Made by a program: the position numbers and the translations under genes. This document shows, piece by piece, positions 46,001-54,885 of a DNA stretch of 64,000 nt. Below the pieces are notes generated by a model that searched no databases, was not told the origin of the DNA, and saw nothing but the letters and a program-made list of their open reading frames with translations. Origin of the DNA: Polyangium jinanense (GTDB taxonomy: Bacteria > Myxococcota > Polyangia > Polyangiales > Polyangiaceae). The first letter of the stretch is position 1, and each line of letters starts with the position of its first letter. The stretch lies in assembly GCF_028435365.1 (NCBI RefSeq), contig NZ_JAGTJJ010000001.1, positions 1 to 64,000 on the forward strand, read 5' to 3'.

Positions 46001-46915
46001 ATGAGCGCCACCTTGCTCGCACGGCTCGATCGCTCGGCCGACGCGCTCACGCAGGATCTGTCGTCGCGCCTCGTTTCGCGCGCTGGCACGATCTTCCGGG
46101 CCATCGGCCCGGACGCGACGCGCGATGCCGTGTCGCGCCTCCTCACGGCCCTCCGCAAGGACCTCGCGGCCGAGGGCGACGGGGAGGGACGCGACGTCCT
46201 CGGTAGCTTGATCGAGGACCTCGCTCCGAAAGGGCTCGGACATTACGATCTGCGCCTGCTCACGACCTCGCTGCGCAGCGCCCTGCTCGCGGCGATGGCA
46301 GAGGCCCCCGACGTGGATGCGAAAAGCAGGGGCCTCGTCGAATCATGGCTTTTCCAGGTCGCGCTCTCCGGCCCGATGTATCTCCTGGTCCAGCGCGAGC
46401 GGGTGTTCCAGGAACAGACCGTCGAAATCGAGGTGCGGCAAATGAAAGCGCAGCTCGACGAGCTCCAGGCGGCCTACGCGGACAAGACGCAGCTGCTCGA
46501 GCAGATCCGTCAAGCCTCGACGCCCATCGCGACCGTCCACGAGGGGATTCTCGTCGTGCCGCTCGTCGGGATCGTCGACGAGAATCGCGCGCAGGCGCTC
46601 ACCGAAAAGCTCCTCGATAGCATCGTCGCGGAGCAGGCCCGGGTGGTGATCGTCGATATCTCGGGCGTCGGGGTGTTCGACGCGGCGACGGCAGAACACG
46701 TCCTCAATACCGCAAAGGCCACGAGGCTGCTCGGCGCCGAGCTCGTCCTCGTCGGGCTCTCGCCCGCGGTCGCACGGACCGTCCTCGCGCTCGGCGTGGA
46801 TCTTTCGGGTTTGTCGACGCGGAGCAGCCTCGCAGCCGGGCTCGCGCGCGCCCTCGGGAAGCTCGGCTTGCGAATCGCGCCCACGGCTCCTCCGCGCGCA
46901 TCGAGCGGGCGGTGA
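46001..46915 (+). CDS. RsbR-type STAS regulator (stressosome-like)
   Basis: A 304-residue cytoplasmic protein. Helical N-terminus (about 1-140), a coiled-coil linker (QTVEIEVRQMKAQLDELQAA), then a C-terminal STAS domain from about 175 (GILVVPLVGIVDENRAQALTEKLLD). Ser221 in VVIVDISGVGVFD matches the phosphorylated Ser/Thr of RsbS/RsbR proteins, and LVLVGLSPAVART matches the second RsbR site region. In known systems such proteins are phosphorylated by an RsbT-like kinase and control a downstream switch. No RsbT kinase is visible here, but a GAF histidine kinase follows at 46 bases and a V4R-like protein precedes. Confidence 0.82.
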   Translation: MSATLLARLDRSADALTQDLSSRLVSRAGTIFRAIGPDATRDAVSRLLTALRKDLAAEGDGEGRDVLGSLIEDLAPKGLGHYDLRLLTTSLRSALLAAMAEAPDVDAKSRGLVESWLFQVALSGPMYLLVQRERVFQEQTVEIEVRQMKAQLDELQAAYADKTQLLEQIRQASTPIATVHEGILVVPLVGIVDENRAQALTEKLLDSIVAEQARVVIVDISGVGVFDAATAEHVLNTAKATRLLGAELVLVGLSPAVARTVLALGVDLSGLSTRSSLAAGLARALGKLGLRIAPTAPPRASSGR

Positions 46916-46961
46916 GTTTCACGCCTCGACGGTTGCCCTCGGGCGTACCAAGAGCTGCTGC

Positions 46962-49019
46962 ATGATCGTGGAGTCCTTGCTCCCCTGGCCAATGATGAGG
47001 CTGACCAGCACGGGTGAGGTCCTGGCGAGCGCGTCCTTGAGCGAGCTCCTGGAGATGGAGTCACCGACCCCGGAACGGCTGTCGGAGCGCTTCGAGGTAT
47101 CCCGGCTCGGCAGCCGGGCGGTCCTCCCCGAGAAAGAGTTGCCGTGGCGGCGTGCCCTTCGCGGCGAGTCCTTCAGCGACGAGGAGGTCTGGTACGATCA
47201 ACAGACCGCCCGCCGTCTCCTGCTCCTGGTGCGCTGCCGCGCGGCGGCCGGCGAGGCGCTGCTCGCGTTCGAAAACGTCGCCGACGAGCCCTTCGCGATC
47301 CGGCTCGCCGACCTCGTGGCCAGCATCGGCGCCGCGCTTCTCAGCGCGGACGAACCCTCGGCCCTGGCCCATGGGCTGCTCGACGAGGTGGCCGCCGCCG
47401 TTCGCTCCGATGCCGTGTTTCTCATCGCCACCGAGGGCGGTGAACGTCTCAGGCTGGTCGCCTCGGTCGGGGTTCCCGCGGCATTCGCGCAAGATTACAA
47501 TCTGAACCTGGCGACCACCGTCGCGGGGCTGGCAGCCGAGACCGGCGACATCCAGGAGATCGCGCGCATCGAGGATCTGCCGGAGGGCACCTTCCGCGGC
47601 ACCCTGCGCCTGCTCGAGCTCGGGCTCCACGCGGTCTCGGCGTTCCCCCTGAACGCAGGGGGCGAGCTGGTCGGGGTGCTGGGGCTCGCGCGGCGGCAGC
47701 CGGGGAAGCTCAGCCCGATCGAGCGCCGCTTGCTCCGGGGCGTGGCGGGCGCCTGTGCTCTCGGGCTGCGGCAAGCCCGGCAGCGCGATGCCGAACGCCG
47801 CGAGGCCCGCCGGTTGCGCTTGCTCCGCGACGTGGCCATGGCCATCGAGGCCGCCATACCCCTGCGCGAGCTGCTGCGCCGCCTGGTGGAGCAGGCCTGC
47901 GAGCTGACCCGCGCCCGTTATGGCGCCCTGGGAGTGCTCGACGCCAAGGGCACCGGCCTTTCCGACTTTGTTTACGTGGGCGTCTCCGAAAAGGTCGCCC
48001 GCGACATCGGCAGTTTACCCGAGGGCCGAGGGCTTTTGCGCGCGCTCATCAACGAACCGCGGCCCAGCCGGGTGGCGGATATCCACGCCGATCCGCGGTC
48101 GGTCGGCTTCCCCGCGCATCACCCCGCGATGACGTCTTTCCTGGGCGTCCCGCTGCTCATCGGGCAAAAGGTGTTCGGAAACTTCTACCTTTGCGACAAG
48201 GACGGCGGCGTCGAGTTCACGGAGGAGGACGAGCGTATGGTCCGGCTCTTCGCCGCGCAATCGGCGCTGGCCATCGCCTACGCCCAGCAATTCGAGAGCA
48301 CGCAGGAGGCCCATCGCGAAATGGACCGCCTGCGAGACGAGTTCGCCGCCGTCATCGCTCATGATCTCCGCAACCCCGTCGCGGCCATGACGCTGATTCT
48401 GGACGCGCTGCTCGCAAAACCCGAGAACGATTCGGTCGTCGTATCGGTGCAGCAACTCCAACGTTTGCGTCGAATCGGCAGCCGGATCTCGCGCATGACG
48501 CAGGACCTGCTCGACGTCTCTCGCATCGAGCTCAGGCGGCTATCTCTCGATCGCCTGCCCGTGTCGCTGGAGGAGGCGACGCGTTCGCTGCTCGCAGAAA
48601 TCGAGCCGACCCTCGGACAGCACCCGGTGACCCTTCATGTGGAGGACTGTGTGCCCGAGGTTTTCGTGGACCCGGCCCGGCTGGCGCAGATCCTCACGAA
48701 CCTGCTCGACAACGCCGCCAAGTACTCGGGCGCCGGCGCGCCGATCCGGGTGACCATCCGACCGGAGGCAGGAGGCGCGGGGCTCTCGGTCGAGGATCGC
48801 GGCCCGGGTATCTCGGCGGCGGATTTAGGCAGGCTGTTCGACCGTTTCTCTCAGGCCCAGCGAGCGCGCGAGAAAAACACGGGGCTCGGCCTGGGTCTCT
48901 ACATCACGAAGGGGCTGATGGAGGCGCACGGCGGCACCATTGCCGTGGAGAGCGCGCAGGGCCAGGGCTCGACCTTCCGGCTGTGGTTTCCGGCGGCTCC
49001 ATCCGCGCAGGCGGCGTAG
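46962..49019 (+). CDS. GAF-domain sensor histidine kinase
   Basis: A 685-residue soluble kinase. An N-terminal PAS-like region (about 1-110) is followed by two GAF domains (about 120-275 and 300-440; the second has HPAMTSFLGVPLLIG, typical). A HisKA domain has His467 in AVIAHDLRNPVAAM, and the HATPase domain shows NLLDNAAKYSG, VEDRGPGIS and GLGLGLYITKG. No receiver domain or partner regulator gene adjoins, so phosphotransfer goes elsewhere or the kinase acts with the preceding STAS protein. It ends two bases from the stop of the convergent P450 gene. Confidence 0.88.
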   Translation: MIVESLLPWPMMRLTSTGEVLASASLSELLEMESPTPERLSERFEVSRLGSRAVLPEKELPWRRALRGESFSDEEVWYDQQTARRLLLLVRCRAAAGEALLAFENVADEPFAIRLADLVASIGAALLSADEPSALAHGLLDEVAAAVRSDAVFLIATEGGERLRLVASVGVPAAFAQDYNLNLATTVAGLAAETGDIQEIARIEDLPEGTFRGTLRLLELGLHAVSAFPLNAGGELVGVLGLARRQPGKLSPIERRLLRGVAGACALGLRQARQRDAERREARRLRLLRDVAMAIEAAIPLRELLRRLVEQACELTRARYGALGVLDAKGTGLSDFVYVGVSEKVARDIGSLPEGRGLLRALINEPRPSRVADIHADPRSVGFPAHHPAMTSFLGVPLLIGQKVFGNFYLCDKDGGVEFTEEDERMVRLFAAQSALAIAYAQQFESTQEAHREMDRLRDEFAAVIAHDLRNPVAAMTLILDALLAKPENDSVVVSVQQLQRLRRIGSRISRMTQDLLDVSRIELRRLSLDRLPVSLEEATRSLLAEIEPTLGQHPVTLHVEDCVPEVFVDPARLAQILTNLLDNAAKYSGAGAPIRVTIRPEAGGAGLSVEDRGPGISAADLGRLFDRFSQAQRAREKNTGLGLGLYITKGLMEAHGGTIAVESAQGQGSTFRLWFPAAPSAQAA

Positions 49020-49021
49020 GA

Positions 49022-50389
49022 CTAGAACAGCACCGGCAGCTCCCGGAACCCGCGGAGCCCCGCGGCGCCGCCCCAGCGCAGCGTCTCGGCCGGTACGGCG
49101 AGGCGTAGATCGGGGAAACGTCGGAACAGCGTCTCGAAGGCGATCTGCCCCTCGATGCGCGCGAGCGGCGCGCCGAGGCAGAGGTGAATGCCTTTGCCGA
49201 AGGCGATGTGACGGTGGGCATCGGCGCGCGAGATATCGTACGTCTCGGGATGATCGAATTGCGCGGGATCCCGATTGGCCGAGCCGAGGCCGAGCATCAC
49301 CTGCCCTCCCTTCGGGATCGACACCCCGGCGATCTCCATGTCCTCCTTGGCGGTGCGCACGGCGCCCAGGTAATCGACCGGCCCCCAGTACCGGAGCGTC
49401 TCCTCGACGACGCCTTTGGCGAGGCCCGCCGGATCCGCCTTGAAGCGGGCATGCTGCTCAGGGTGGGTCAAGAGCGCGACGACCCCGTTGCCGATGAGGT
49501 TCACCGTCGTCACGTGCCCGGCCAAATAGAGGAGGAACACCATCGAGAGCAGCTCTCTGTCATTGAGCTTGTCGCCGTCCTCCTGGGCCTGGATCATCTG
49601 GCTTATCATGTCGTCCGCCGGCGCGCGCCGCTTCCGCTCGAACAGCTCGACGAGGTAGTGGCTGAACTGCACGAGCTGCTTGCGCGTCTCCTGCATGGCC
49701 ACGGGGTCCCGGTTTTCGATGCGGAGCTCCCCCAGGCGACTGACGGTCTCGCGATCCTCCTCCGGGATACCGAGCATGTCGCTGATCACCGTCACCGGCA
49801 GCGGGAACGCGAATGCCTTGATCAGATCCATCCGCCGCTCTGGCCCCGACTCGCCGCGCGCGGCGGCTTCTCGCTCGGCTTTGTCGAGCAGATCGTCGGT
49901 GAGGCGCTGGATGCGGGGCCGGAGCGCCTCCATCACGCGGGCATTGAAGCTCGGCTGGACCAGCTTGCGCAGCCGCGTGTGGTCGGGCGGATCGAGCATG
50001 AGGAGCGAGTAAACGATGGGCCGGAGCTCCTCCGGCACCGGCGGCATGTGCGCCCGCTGCTCCGGCGTCATCCGCGCGTAGGGGTCGGACGCGAGGCGAT
50101 CGTCGAGCAGCGCGCCCGCCGCCTCTTGGTAATGGCTCACGAAGAGCACGTCGCCGACCGGGCGATGGCCCGAAGCGACGCTCTTGCGCTCTTCTTCGTC
50201 TCGGGGGAAGGGATAATGACGGGCGCGCACGACGGGCCCCTTGGCCCGCGCCTCCGCGTAGATCTCGGGAGATCGGGCGAGAAATTCGGGATCGGATCGG
50301 TCGAGCACCACGGACTCCAGCACGGGCACTTCCTTCGTGTCCGGTTTGCCCGCGTGCTCTGCGCTCGTTTCGTTCGATGACGTGGTCAT
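49022..50389 (-). CDS. cytochrome P450 (bacterial class I type)
   Basis: A 455-residue haem monooxygenase. The haem-Cys loop is AFGKGIHLCLGAPLARIE. The I-helix oxygen-activation motif is LAGHVTT, and the K-helix ExxR is EETLR. An N-terminal extension of some 50 residues precedes the usual start. The ATG at 50389 has AGAGGA 6 bases upstream. It follows the TetR gene by 14 bases, so the two form one unit under probable TetR self-control. The substrate is unknown, but location suggests a toxic hydrophobic compound that also induces the divergent efflux pump. Confidence 0.88.
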   Translation of the reverse strand: MTTSSNETSAEHAGKPDTKEVPVLESVVLDRSDPEFLARSPEIYAEARAKGPVVRARHYPFPRDEEERKSVASGHRPVGDVLFVSHYQEAAGALLDDRLASDPYARMTPEQRAHMPPVPEELRPIVYSLLMLDPPDHTRLRKLVQPSFNARVMEALRPRIQRLTDDLLDKAEREAAARGESGPERRMDLIKAFAFPLPVTVISDMLGIPEEDRETVSRLGELRIENRDPVAMQETRKQLVQFSHYLVELFERKRRAPADDMISQMIQAQEDGDKLNDRELLSMVFLLYLAGHVTTVNLIGNGVVALLTHPEQHARFKADPAGLAKGVVEETLRYWGPVDYLGAVRTAKEDMEIAGVSIPKGGQVMLGLGSANRDPAQFDHPETYDISRADAHRHIAFGKGIHLCLGAPLARIEGQIAFETLFRRFPDLRLAVPAETLRWGGAAGLRGFRELPVLF

Positions 50390-50403
50390 ATCGTCCTCTC
50401 TGG

Positions 50404-51057
50404 CTACTTCTGCTGCTGTGACTCGTTCGAAAGGCGCGCCGCACCTGCGCATGCGCCCGCGATCACGGTGTCGATGGCCGCGGCGGCGTAGTCCTCGCTG
50501 ACGTCCTCGCCGCGATGGATGAGGCGCGTATAGATCCCCCCGAAGATCAGGTCGATGATGAGCTCCGTATTCACGCCCGCGGGCAATTCGCCGCGCGCGA
50601 TGCCGCGCTCGAGCAAGGCCGTGTTACGCCGCCGGCGTTGATCGCGCAGGATCCTCGAGAGGGCCTCGACCTCCGGATCCGCGCGCTCCATCTGCATCAT
50701 CCGCACGATGCCCCGGCCCGTGGGCGTCTGGCACGTCCGCACGGTCCTCATCACCACGGTCAGGAGATCCCCGCGCAGCGTGCCCGTATCGAGGAACTCC
50801 TCCTCCTCGGCGGCCGCACGCATGGATGCTGCGACGAGCTCCGCCTTCGTCGGCCAGCGCCGGTAGATCGTCGTCTTGTTCACCCCTGAGCGCGCCGCGA
50901 CATCCTCGATGCGCAGCGCGCCGTAGCCCACACGCCCGAGCTCCTCGTGCGTCGCGGTCAGCACGGCCGACACCACGCGCTCCGCGCGTCCACGGACGCG
51001 GGTGCCCTCGGTTCGACGGGTTCGTTGAGCGGGCGGGGGGGTGCTGTCGTGACGCAT
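50404..51057 (-). CDS. TetR-family repressor
   Basis: A 217-residue regulator. The N-terminal helix-turn-helix has LRIEDVAARSGVNKTTIYRRW. The C-terminal ligand domain is helical and resembles the TetR_C subgroup with GRGIVRMMQME. It is divergent from the EmrAB-type pump. The 124-base gap holds two mirrored 21-base operators, so it very likely represses both its own P450 operon and the pump. Confidence 0.9.
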   Translation of the reverse strand: MRHDSTPPPAQRTRRTEGTRVRGRAERVVSAVLTATHEELGRVGYGALRIEDVAARSGVNKTTIYRRWPTKAELVAASMRAAAEEEEFLDTGTLRGDLLTVVMRTVRTCQTPTGRGIVRMMQMERADPEVEALSRILRDQRRRRNTALLERGIARGELPAGVNTELIIDLIFGGIYTRLIHRGEDVSEDYAAAAIDTVIAGACAGAARLSNESQQQK

Positions 51058-51109
51058 GGGCTGAGTCTACCGAACGGTTCCTCCAGAACTTTCGCGCTGT
51101 TCCGCCACA

Positions 51110-51170
51110 AAGGCAACTTGTTGTTGCCATGCACTCACAGATGGGTACTATGGCAACAACAAGTTGCCTT
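51110..51170. promoter_or_regulatory. paired mirrored operators between TetR/P450 and the efflux operon
   Basis: Two 21-base sites, 51110-51130 and 51150-51170, are exact reverse complements of each other with a 19-base spacer. Each is itself a near-palindrome, GGCAAC-TTGTT-GTTGCC, a typical TetR operator shape. One sits nearer the repressor gene; the other ends 11 bases before the pump ATG at 51182, over the likely promoter or leader. Binding of the adjacent TetR protein is inferred. Confidence 0.85.
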
Positions 51171-51181
51171 GAGGGTCACGC

Positions 51182-52426
51182 ATGAGCACCGCGACATCCC
51201 CTTCCGACGTCGTTCCCCAAGCCCCTGCCGTGCAGGGAAGCGCTGCTGCGGGCGCCTCCGCAAAGCCGAAGAGCAAAGGGCGCGCGCTCCTGTTCGTCCT
51301 GCTGTTCGTCGCCGTCCTCGGCGGAGGGGGGTACGGGTGGACGCACCGCACCCTGGAGAGCACGGACAACGCGCAGGTGGACGGCGAGGTGATCGCGGTC
51401 CCGGCGCGCACGGGCGGGACGATCGCGCAGGTGCTCTTCACCGAGAACCAAGCGGTCAAGGCCGGCGATACGCTGGCCGTGCTCGACGACGAGAGCGCCA
51501 AGGCGAAGCTCGCGCAAGCCGAGGCAAACGTGGAAGCCGCCGAGGCGGCGGCCGAGGCGGCCGAAGCCGACGCGCGCGTGGCCGAGATCAACGCCCTCGG
51601 CAACAAGTCCGTCGCGGAGGCGTCGCTGCAGACGGCGCAGGGCGGCGTGGTGTCGGCGGCCGATCAGCGCAAGGAGGCCGAGGCGTCGGTCAAGTCCGCG
51701 GAGACGGCCTTCAAGCAAGCCGAGGCCGATCTCAACCGCAACCGCAAGCTGCTCGAGCAGGGCGCGCTTCCGCAAGCCTCGTTCGAAAAGGAGGAGACGA
51801 GCTTCGCCGTGGCGCAGGCGAACCTGGAGGCGGCGAAGGCGCGGCTCGCGACGCTGCGGGCAAACATCGCCGTGGCGCAGAGCCGCACGACGGAAGCCTC
51901 GGCAAAACTGAAGCAATCGAGCAACGTCGACGCGCTCGTGGCGCAAGCGCATGCGCGGGCCAAGACGGCGCGCGCGCAGGTGGCCATCGCCAAGGCGACG
52001 CGTGATCTCGCGAAGCTCGAGCTTTCGTACACGCGCATCGTGGCCCCCGCGGACGGCGTGGCCTCGAAGAAGACGATTGCCGTGGGGCAACAGGTCGCGG
52101 CGGGGCAGGCCATCGTGCAGCTCGTGACGCCGCTCCTTTGGGTCACGGCGAACTTCAAGGAGACCCAGGTCGCGAAGATGCACGCGGGCCAGCCGGCGCG
52201 AATGGTGGTCGACGCTCTGCCCGGCGTCACATTGCACGGCGAGCTCGAGAGTTTGTCCGGCGCGACCGGCTCGCGCTTCACGCTGCTGCCGCCGGACAAC
52301 GCGAGCGGCAACTACACGAAAGTGGTGCAGCGCGTGCCGGTACGCGTGAAATTGCGTGACGTGCCGCAGGGCCTCGTGCTCCGGCCGGGCATGAGCGTCG
52401 AGCTGTCCATCGATACCCGCGGATAG
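51182..52426 (+). CDS. HlyD/EmrA-type membrane fusion protein
   Basis: A 414-residue periplasmic adaptor. A short cytoplasmic start leads to one membrane helix near residues 36-53 (LLFVLLFVAVLGGGGYGW). A lipoyl half-motif follows (TDNAQVDGEVIAVPARTGGTIAQVL), then a long coiled coil (about 110-260, rich in Ala/Glu), the second lipoyl half (LSYTRIVAPADGVASKKT) and a beta-barrel domain. GAGGG lies 6 bases before the ATG. It precedes the DHA2 pump by 10 bases, forming a two-part EmrAB-type exporter. No outer-membrane channel gene is adjacent. Confidence 0.92.
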   Translation: MSTATSPSDVVPQAPAVQGSAAAGASAKPKSKGRALLFVLLFVAVLGGGGYGWTHRTLESTDNAQVDGEVIAVPARTGGTIAQVLFTENQAVKAGDTLAVLDDESAKAKLAQAEANVEAAEAAAEAAEADARVAEINALGNKSVAEASLQTAQGGVVSAADQRKEAEASVKSAETAFKQAEADLNRNRKLLEQGALPQASFEKEETSFAVAQANLEAAKARLATLRANIAVAQSRTTEASAKLKQSSNVDALVAQAHARAKTARAQVAIAKATRDLAKLELSYTRIVAPADGVASKKTIAVGQQVAAGQAIVQLVTPLLWVTANFKETQVAKMHAGQPARMVVDALPGVTLHGELESLSGATGSRFTLLPPDNASGNYTKVVQRVPVRVKLRDVPQGLVLRPGMSVELSIDTRG

Positions 52427-52436
52427 GAGGTTCGTC

Positions 52437-54020
52437 GTGGCCCAGCTCGCTGTTGCAACGCCCGCGCTCACCGCCGCCGCGCCCAAGAACAACAAGTGGG
52501 CCGTGGCCATCGCGGTGGCCATTGGCGCGCTGCTCGAGGTGATCGACACGAGCATCGTCAACGTCGGGCTCGCCGACATGCAGACCTCGCTCGGCGCGTC
52601 GCTCAGCCAGGCGAGCTGGATCGTGTCGAGTTACGCCGTCGCGAACGTCATCATCCTGCCCCTCGCCGCGTGGCTCGGGCACAGGTTTGGCAAGAAAAAT
52701 TATTTCCTCTTCTCGCTCGTGGGCTTCACGATCGCCTCGATCATGTGCGGGCTCGCGACGAGCCTGCCGATGCTGGTCATCGCTCGTGTTTTGCAGGGGA
52801 TCACGGGCGGCGGCCTCATGGCCAAGGCGCAGTCGATCCTCTTCGAGACGTTCCCCAAGGAGGAGCAGGCCACGGCGCAATCGTTCTTCGGGGCCATCGT
52901 CATCGCGGGCCCCGCGATCGGCCCCACGCTGGGCGGGTACATCGTGACGAACATCGGCTGGCGGTGGATCTTCTTCATCAACCTGCCGCTCGGCGTGCTC
53001 GCCGTGATCCTCTGCCTCTCGGCGCTCCCGCCCGACGAGCCGCATCAAACGCCTCCGAAGAGCATCGACTGGGCCTCCATTGCCATGCTGGCCCTCGGGC
53101 TCGGTTGCCTGCAGACGTTCCTCGAGGAGGGAAACTCCCACGACTGGTTCGATGATCCGATGATCGTCGTCCTGTGCGTCACGTCGATCGTGTCGCTCGT
53201 GCTCTTCGTGCGTCGCGCGCTCGCCTCGGACGAGCCCGTCGTGGACCTGCGCGTGCTCCGGTACCGCTCGTTATGGGCAGGCAGCATCCTCTCGGTGGTC
53301 GTGGGCATGGCCCTGTACGGCGGGCTCTTCGCCGTGCCGATCTTCGCGCAATCGATCCTGCGTTACACGTCGCAACAGACGGGCCTCATGATGCTGCCCG
53401 GCGCGCTGGCCACGGCGGTGATGATGCAATTCGCGGGGAGGCTCGCGCGCAAGATGGATCCGCGGCTCATGCTGGTGATCGGGGCGCTCATCCTGGCGAG
53501 CTCGCTCGTGATGTTCTCCACGATGAACCCGATGACGAGCGGCGACGATCTCTTCTGGCCGCTCATCGTGCGCTCCCTGGGCACCGTGTTCATGTTCTTG
53601 CCGCTTTCGATGGCCTCGCTCGGCCCCATTCCCCGCAAGGACGTCGCCTCGGCGACGGGGTTCTTCAATTTGACGCGCATGCTCGGGGGCAGCGTCGGCG
53701 TCGCGCTGCTCTCGATGATGCTGACCCGGCGGCAGGCGTTTCACATGGCCGTGGTCGCGGAAAAGCTCGTGTCGAACGATCCCGTGACGATCGAGCGGGT
53801 CAACATGCTGACGGGCGCGATGATGGCCAAAGGCGCGTCGGCGGCGGAGGCCAAGCAGCGCGCACTTTCGCTGCTCTCCGGGACGGTGGCGCAGCAGGGC
53901 TCGATCATGTCGTTCGCGGACACGTTCTGGCTCGCGGGCATGCTCATCGTGCTGTTTTTGCCCCTGGTGATGCTGCTCGGAAAACCGCAGCAAGGGGTCA
54001 AGGTGGAGGCAGGGCATTGA
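52437..54020 (+). CDS. DHA2-family multidrug MFS transporter (EmrB/QacA type)
   Basis: A 527-residue inner-membrane proton antiporter with about 14 helices. Family signatures are EVIDTSIVNVGLADM in helix 1, WLGHRFGKKNYF (motif A), RVLQGITGGGLM (motif B), and GPAIGPTLGGYIV (motif C). The GTG at 52437 has AGGAGG 6 bases upstream. With the HlyD-type protein it should expel amphipathic compounds. Its stop codon overlaps the TTG start of the sigma-factor gene, so the two are coupled. Confidence 0.93.
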   Translation: MAQLAVATPALTAAAPKNNKWAVAIAVAIGALLEVIDTSIVNVGLADMQTSLGASLSQASWIVSSYAVANVIILPLAAWLGHRFGKKNYFLFSLVGFTIASIMCGLATSLPMLVIARVLQGITGGGLMAKAQSILFETFPKEEQATAQSFFGAIVIAGPAIGPTLGGYIVTNIGWRWIFFINLPLGVLAVILCLSALPPDEPHQTPPKSIDWASIAMLALGLGCLQTFLEEGNSHDWFDDPMIVVLCVTSIVSLVLFVRRALASDEPVVDLRVLRYRSLWAGSILSVVVGMALYGGLFAVPIFAQSILRYTSQQTGLMMLPGALATAVMMQFAGRLARKMDPRLMLVIGALILASSLVMFSTMNPMTSGDDLFWPLIVRSLGTVFMFLPLSMASLGPIPRKDVASATGFFNLTRMLGGSVGVALLSMMLTRRQAFHMAVVAEKLVSNDPVTIERVNMLTGAMMAKGASAAEAKQRALSLLSGTVAQQGSIMSFADTFWLAGMLIVLFLPLVMLLGKPQQGVKVEAGH

Positions 54021-54805
54021 ACGCACAACCCGACGCGTTGTCGATGTACCGCGCGGAGATCGCGAGGCGGCGAATCCTCTCCGCGGAGGTCGAGCGGGAG
54101 CTCGCGATCCGCTGGAAAGCGGGCGATCGTGAGGCCGGGCGGCTGCTCATCGAGGCGTGCCTGTCGTACGTGATGACGATCGCCCGCGAATATCGGCAGT
54201 GGGGCGCGCCGTTCGAGGACCTCGTGCAGCAGGGCAACATCGGCCTGCTCCAGGCGGCCCAGCGCTTCGATCCGACGCGCGGATATCGGCTCGCGACGTT
54301 CGCGAATTACTGGATCCGCGCGGAGATCCGCGATTACGTGACGCGGAACTACCGGATCGTGCGCCTGGGCACGTCGAAGGCGGAGCGGCGCGCGGTGCGC
54401 TTCTTCCGCCGGGCATTCGTGAGGGATGCGGCGACGCTCGCCGCGAGGACGGGTTTGTCCGAGCAGCGCGCCCACGAATTGATCCCGCTCCTCGCGGGGC
54501 CCGACGCGCCGATCGACACCGGGGCCCAGAGCGACGGTCCTGCGGACAGCGCGCTCTCGCCCGAGGCGGAGGTTTGTCGGGCCGACGAGCGCGCGCAGAT
54601 CACGCGCGCCGTGAAGTCCGCGCTTTCGGAGCTCTCGCCCCGGGAGCAGCAGGTGCTCGAACGCCGCATCATGTCGGACGAACCCGCGACATTGGCGGAG
54701 CTCGGGGCGGCGTTCGGCGTGAGCAAGGAGCGCGTTCGGCAGGTCGAAGAGCAAGCCAAACAGCGCATGCGTGGTCACCTGCGCACGCTCGCGGGGAGCC
54801 TCTGA
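54017..54805 (+). CDS. RpoH-like sigma-70 family factor coupled to the efflux pump
   Basis: A 262-residue sigma factor. Region 2 shows FEDLVQQGNIGLLQAAQRFD and RLATFANYWIRAEIRDYV. An RpoH-box-like IVRLGTSKAERRAVRFF follows. Region 4 has LSPREQQVLERRIMSDEP and GVSKERVRQVEEQAKQRM. The TTG at 54017 overlaps the pump stop (TTGA) and has GGAGG 7 bases upstream. The nearest ATG, 54044, lacks a ribosome site. Length and the RpoH-like box point to an alternative, stress-type sigma. Its place in a drug-efflux operon suggests it rises when the pump is induced. Confidence 0.87.
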   Translation: MNAQPDALSMYRAEIARRRILSAEVERELAIRWKAGDREAGRLLIEACLSYVMTIAREYRQWGAPFEDLVQQGNIGLLQAAQRFDPTRGYRLATFANYWIRAEIRDYVTRNYRIVRLGTSKAERRAVRFFRRAFVRDAATLAARTGLSEQRAHELIPLLAGPDAPIDTGAQSDGPADSALSPEAEVCRADERAQITRAVKSALSELSPREQQVLERRIMSDEPATLAELGAAFGVSKERVRQVEEQAKQRMRGHLRTLAGSL

Positions 54806-54885
54806 GCGGCTGCATTCGAAGGTGATCGGAGCATCGAGCGGAATCCCCGGAATCCCGGGCGCACGGAGAGAGGAGCGTCGCGGTC

